A stretch of 6,322 nt of DNA, taken from assembly GCA_007129225.1 (NCBI GenBank), contig SKVX01000146.1, positions 1 through 6,322 on the forward strand, written 5' to 3'. Below, one piece after another: positions 5,329 to 6,322 of the stretch. This DNA comes from Halomonas sp. (GTDB taxonomy: Bacteria > Pseudomonadota > Gammaproteobacteria > Pseudomonadales > Halomonadaceae). The number at the start of each line of letters is the position of its first letter. The stretch's first letter is position 1. Made by a program: the position numbers and the translations under genes. Below the pieces are notes generated by a model, which did not search any database, had not been told where the DNA came from, and saw only the letters and a list, made by a program, of their open reading frames with translations.

Positions 5329-6322
5329 TCAAGCCTTTTCGGCGACCTCGCCCTGGCGGGAAACCAGGTAGCGACTGGCGAAGCGCTGCGCGGAGACGGG
5401 CCTTCCGGTGAGAAAACCCTGGATCAGATCCATGTTGTGACGCAGCAACGCATCCTGCTGGGCCTCTGTCTCCACCCCCACGGCGACCACCCGCAGCCCC
5501 AGTTCCCGGGCCAGGCCACAGACGGCGGCAACGATAGCCGCACTGCCCCGCTGCCCGCCATCGAGGCGCTGTATGAAGCGTCGGTCGATTTTCAACGTGG
5601 TGACGGGCAGCTCCTCCAGGTAGCTCAACGAAGCGTAGCCGGTACCAAAATCGTCGATGGTGATTTCGCCGCCCAGGTCCCGCAGCTGCTGTAGAACGGC
5701 CGCGGCCTGGAGCGGCCTGTCGAGCAGCGTACTTTCCGACAACTCGAATCCCACCAGGCCGGGCGGCAAGTCATGCTCCGCCAGCATGGCGGCAATCTTG
5801 CTCGTCAGGTCCTGCTGCTGGAACTGCCGCGGCGACAGGTTGATGCTCACCGGCACCGGTTCGGCAGAGGCCCGGCACCATTCGCCCAACTGGGCAAAGA
5901 CCATTCGCATCATGCGATCGCCCAAGGCCACGATGAGCCCCGCGCGCTCGGCCAGCGGGATGACCTCGCCGGGTGGGATGATGCCCAGTACCGGATGATG
6001 CCAGCACATGAGCGCTTCGGCGCTGTACAAGGCACCGCTTCCCCGCTCGAAGAGCGGCTGGTAGTGGACCTCAAGGCCCTCGCCACTCTCGACGGCGTCT
6101 CGCAGTGCCGCTTCCAGCGCCCGCTGACGATCGTCCTGGATGTTCATTTCCGTACGATAGAGCCGGTAGGCATTGCGCCCTTCCTGCTTGGCCCGATACA
6201 TGGCCACGTCGGCATCGTGGATCAGGGCTTCGGCATTGGTCGCGTCATCCGGGTACAGGCTGATACCCAGACTGCAGCCGATGGTGAACTCATGGCCGTT
6301 GATGATGCAGGGCTCACTGACC
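5329..6322 (-). CDS. GGDEF-EAL protein with altered EAL active site, 5' end outside window
   Basis: The reading frame is open to the right edge and shows 330 residues. A GTG at 6207-6205 is internal to the GGDEF domain and is not the start. Visible residues 1-60 are the end of a GGDEF domain (CSLGISLYPDD, then AMYRAKQEGRN); the GGDEF motif itself lies outside. The EAL domain (about 67-325) keeps Glu102-Ala103-Leu104, Asn in SINLS, Glu in FELSES, Asp223-Asp224 in DDFGTG, Lys in LKID and Gln in IQGF. Two normally fixed residues differ: the Arg of ExLxR is Cys106 (codon 6006-6004), and the first Glu of AEGVE is Val281 (codon 5481-5479, GTG). That Glu corresponds to RocR Glu352, proposed as the catalytic base. 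The protein may therefore bind c-di-GMP without hydrolysing it, or be inactive; that is inference. The stop is followed by a likely terminator. Confidence 0.9.
   Translation of the reverse strand, partial: VSEPCIINGHEFTIGCSLGISLYPDDATNAEALIHDADVAMYRAKQEGRNAYRLYRTEMNIQDDRQRALEAALRDAVESGEGLEVHYQPLFERGSGALYSAEALMCWHHPVLGIIPPGEVIPLAERAGLIVALGDRMMRMVFAQLGEWCRASAEPVPVSINLSPRQFQQQDLTSKIAAMLAEHDLPPGLVGFELSESTLLDRPLQAAAVLQQLRDLGGEITIDDFGTGYASLSYLEELPVTTLKIDRRFIQRLDGGQRGSAAIVAAVCGLARELGLRVVAVGVETEAQQDALLRHNMDLIQGFLTGRPVSAQRFASRYLVSRQGEVAEKA

Noticed and set aside
6205..6207. GTG at 6207 as the start of the EAL protein
   Set aside because: It encodes the Val of a DVAMYRAKQ stretch inside a GGDEF domain, and the frame stays open with matching GGDEF sequence to the window edge.

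Overview
The window is a GC-rich stretch of bacterial chromosome in which every supported gene lies on the minus strand, so transcription runs from right to left. It combines two flagellar-type proteins with three cyclic di-GMP (c-di-GMP) turnover proteins. A sigma-28 (FliA-type) promoter of the gammaproteobacterial form, the FliD sequence and the GGDEF/EAL repertoire point to a motile gammaproteobacterium, possibly of the Halomonas or Pseudomonas kind. That placement is inference, and the window has no marker that fixes the genus.

Layout in the direction of transcription: (1) 6322-5329 is the C-terminal part of a GGDEF-EAL protein that enters from the right edge. Its EAL domain has two substitutions at normally conserved active-site positions. 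It is followed by a likely intrinsic terminator at 5307-5286. (2) 5218-4130 encodes a MotB-like inner-membrane protein with one transmembrane helix carrying an Asp, a long Pro/Ala-rich linker and a C-terminal OmpA-type peptidoglycan-binding domain. No MotA partner is visible. (3) 4129-3937 is an AT-rich intergenic region with inverted repeats, a candidate sigma-70 promoter and a foldable leader. (4) 3936-2569 encodes a soluble PAS-PAS-GGDEF diguanylate cyclase with all active-site residues and an intact inhibitory site. (5) 2572-1268 encodes a GGDEF-EAL protein that overlaps gene 4 by an ATGA and has a complete EAL catalytic set. (6) After a 102-base gap holding a sigma-28 promoter, 1165-1 encodes the N-terminal 388 residues of the flagellar filament cap protein FliD, cut by the left edge.

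The likely common theme is control of motility by c-di-GMP. A sensor-type cyclase is translationally coupled to a probable phosphodiesterase, with a possible non-catalytic EAL protein and a stator-like protein upstream and a late flagellar gene downstream. The families are well known. The less ordinary points are the degenerate EAL domain, the MotB-like gene without MotA, the coupled synthase/hydrolase pair and the structured AT-rich control region. I see no RNA genes, CRISPR array, insertion sequence or phage gene, and nothing that amounts to a wholly new system.
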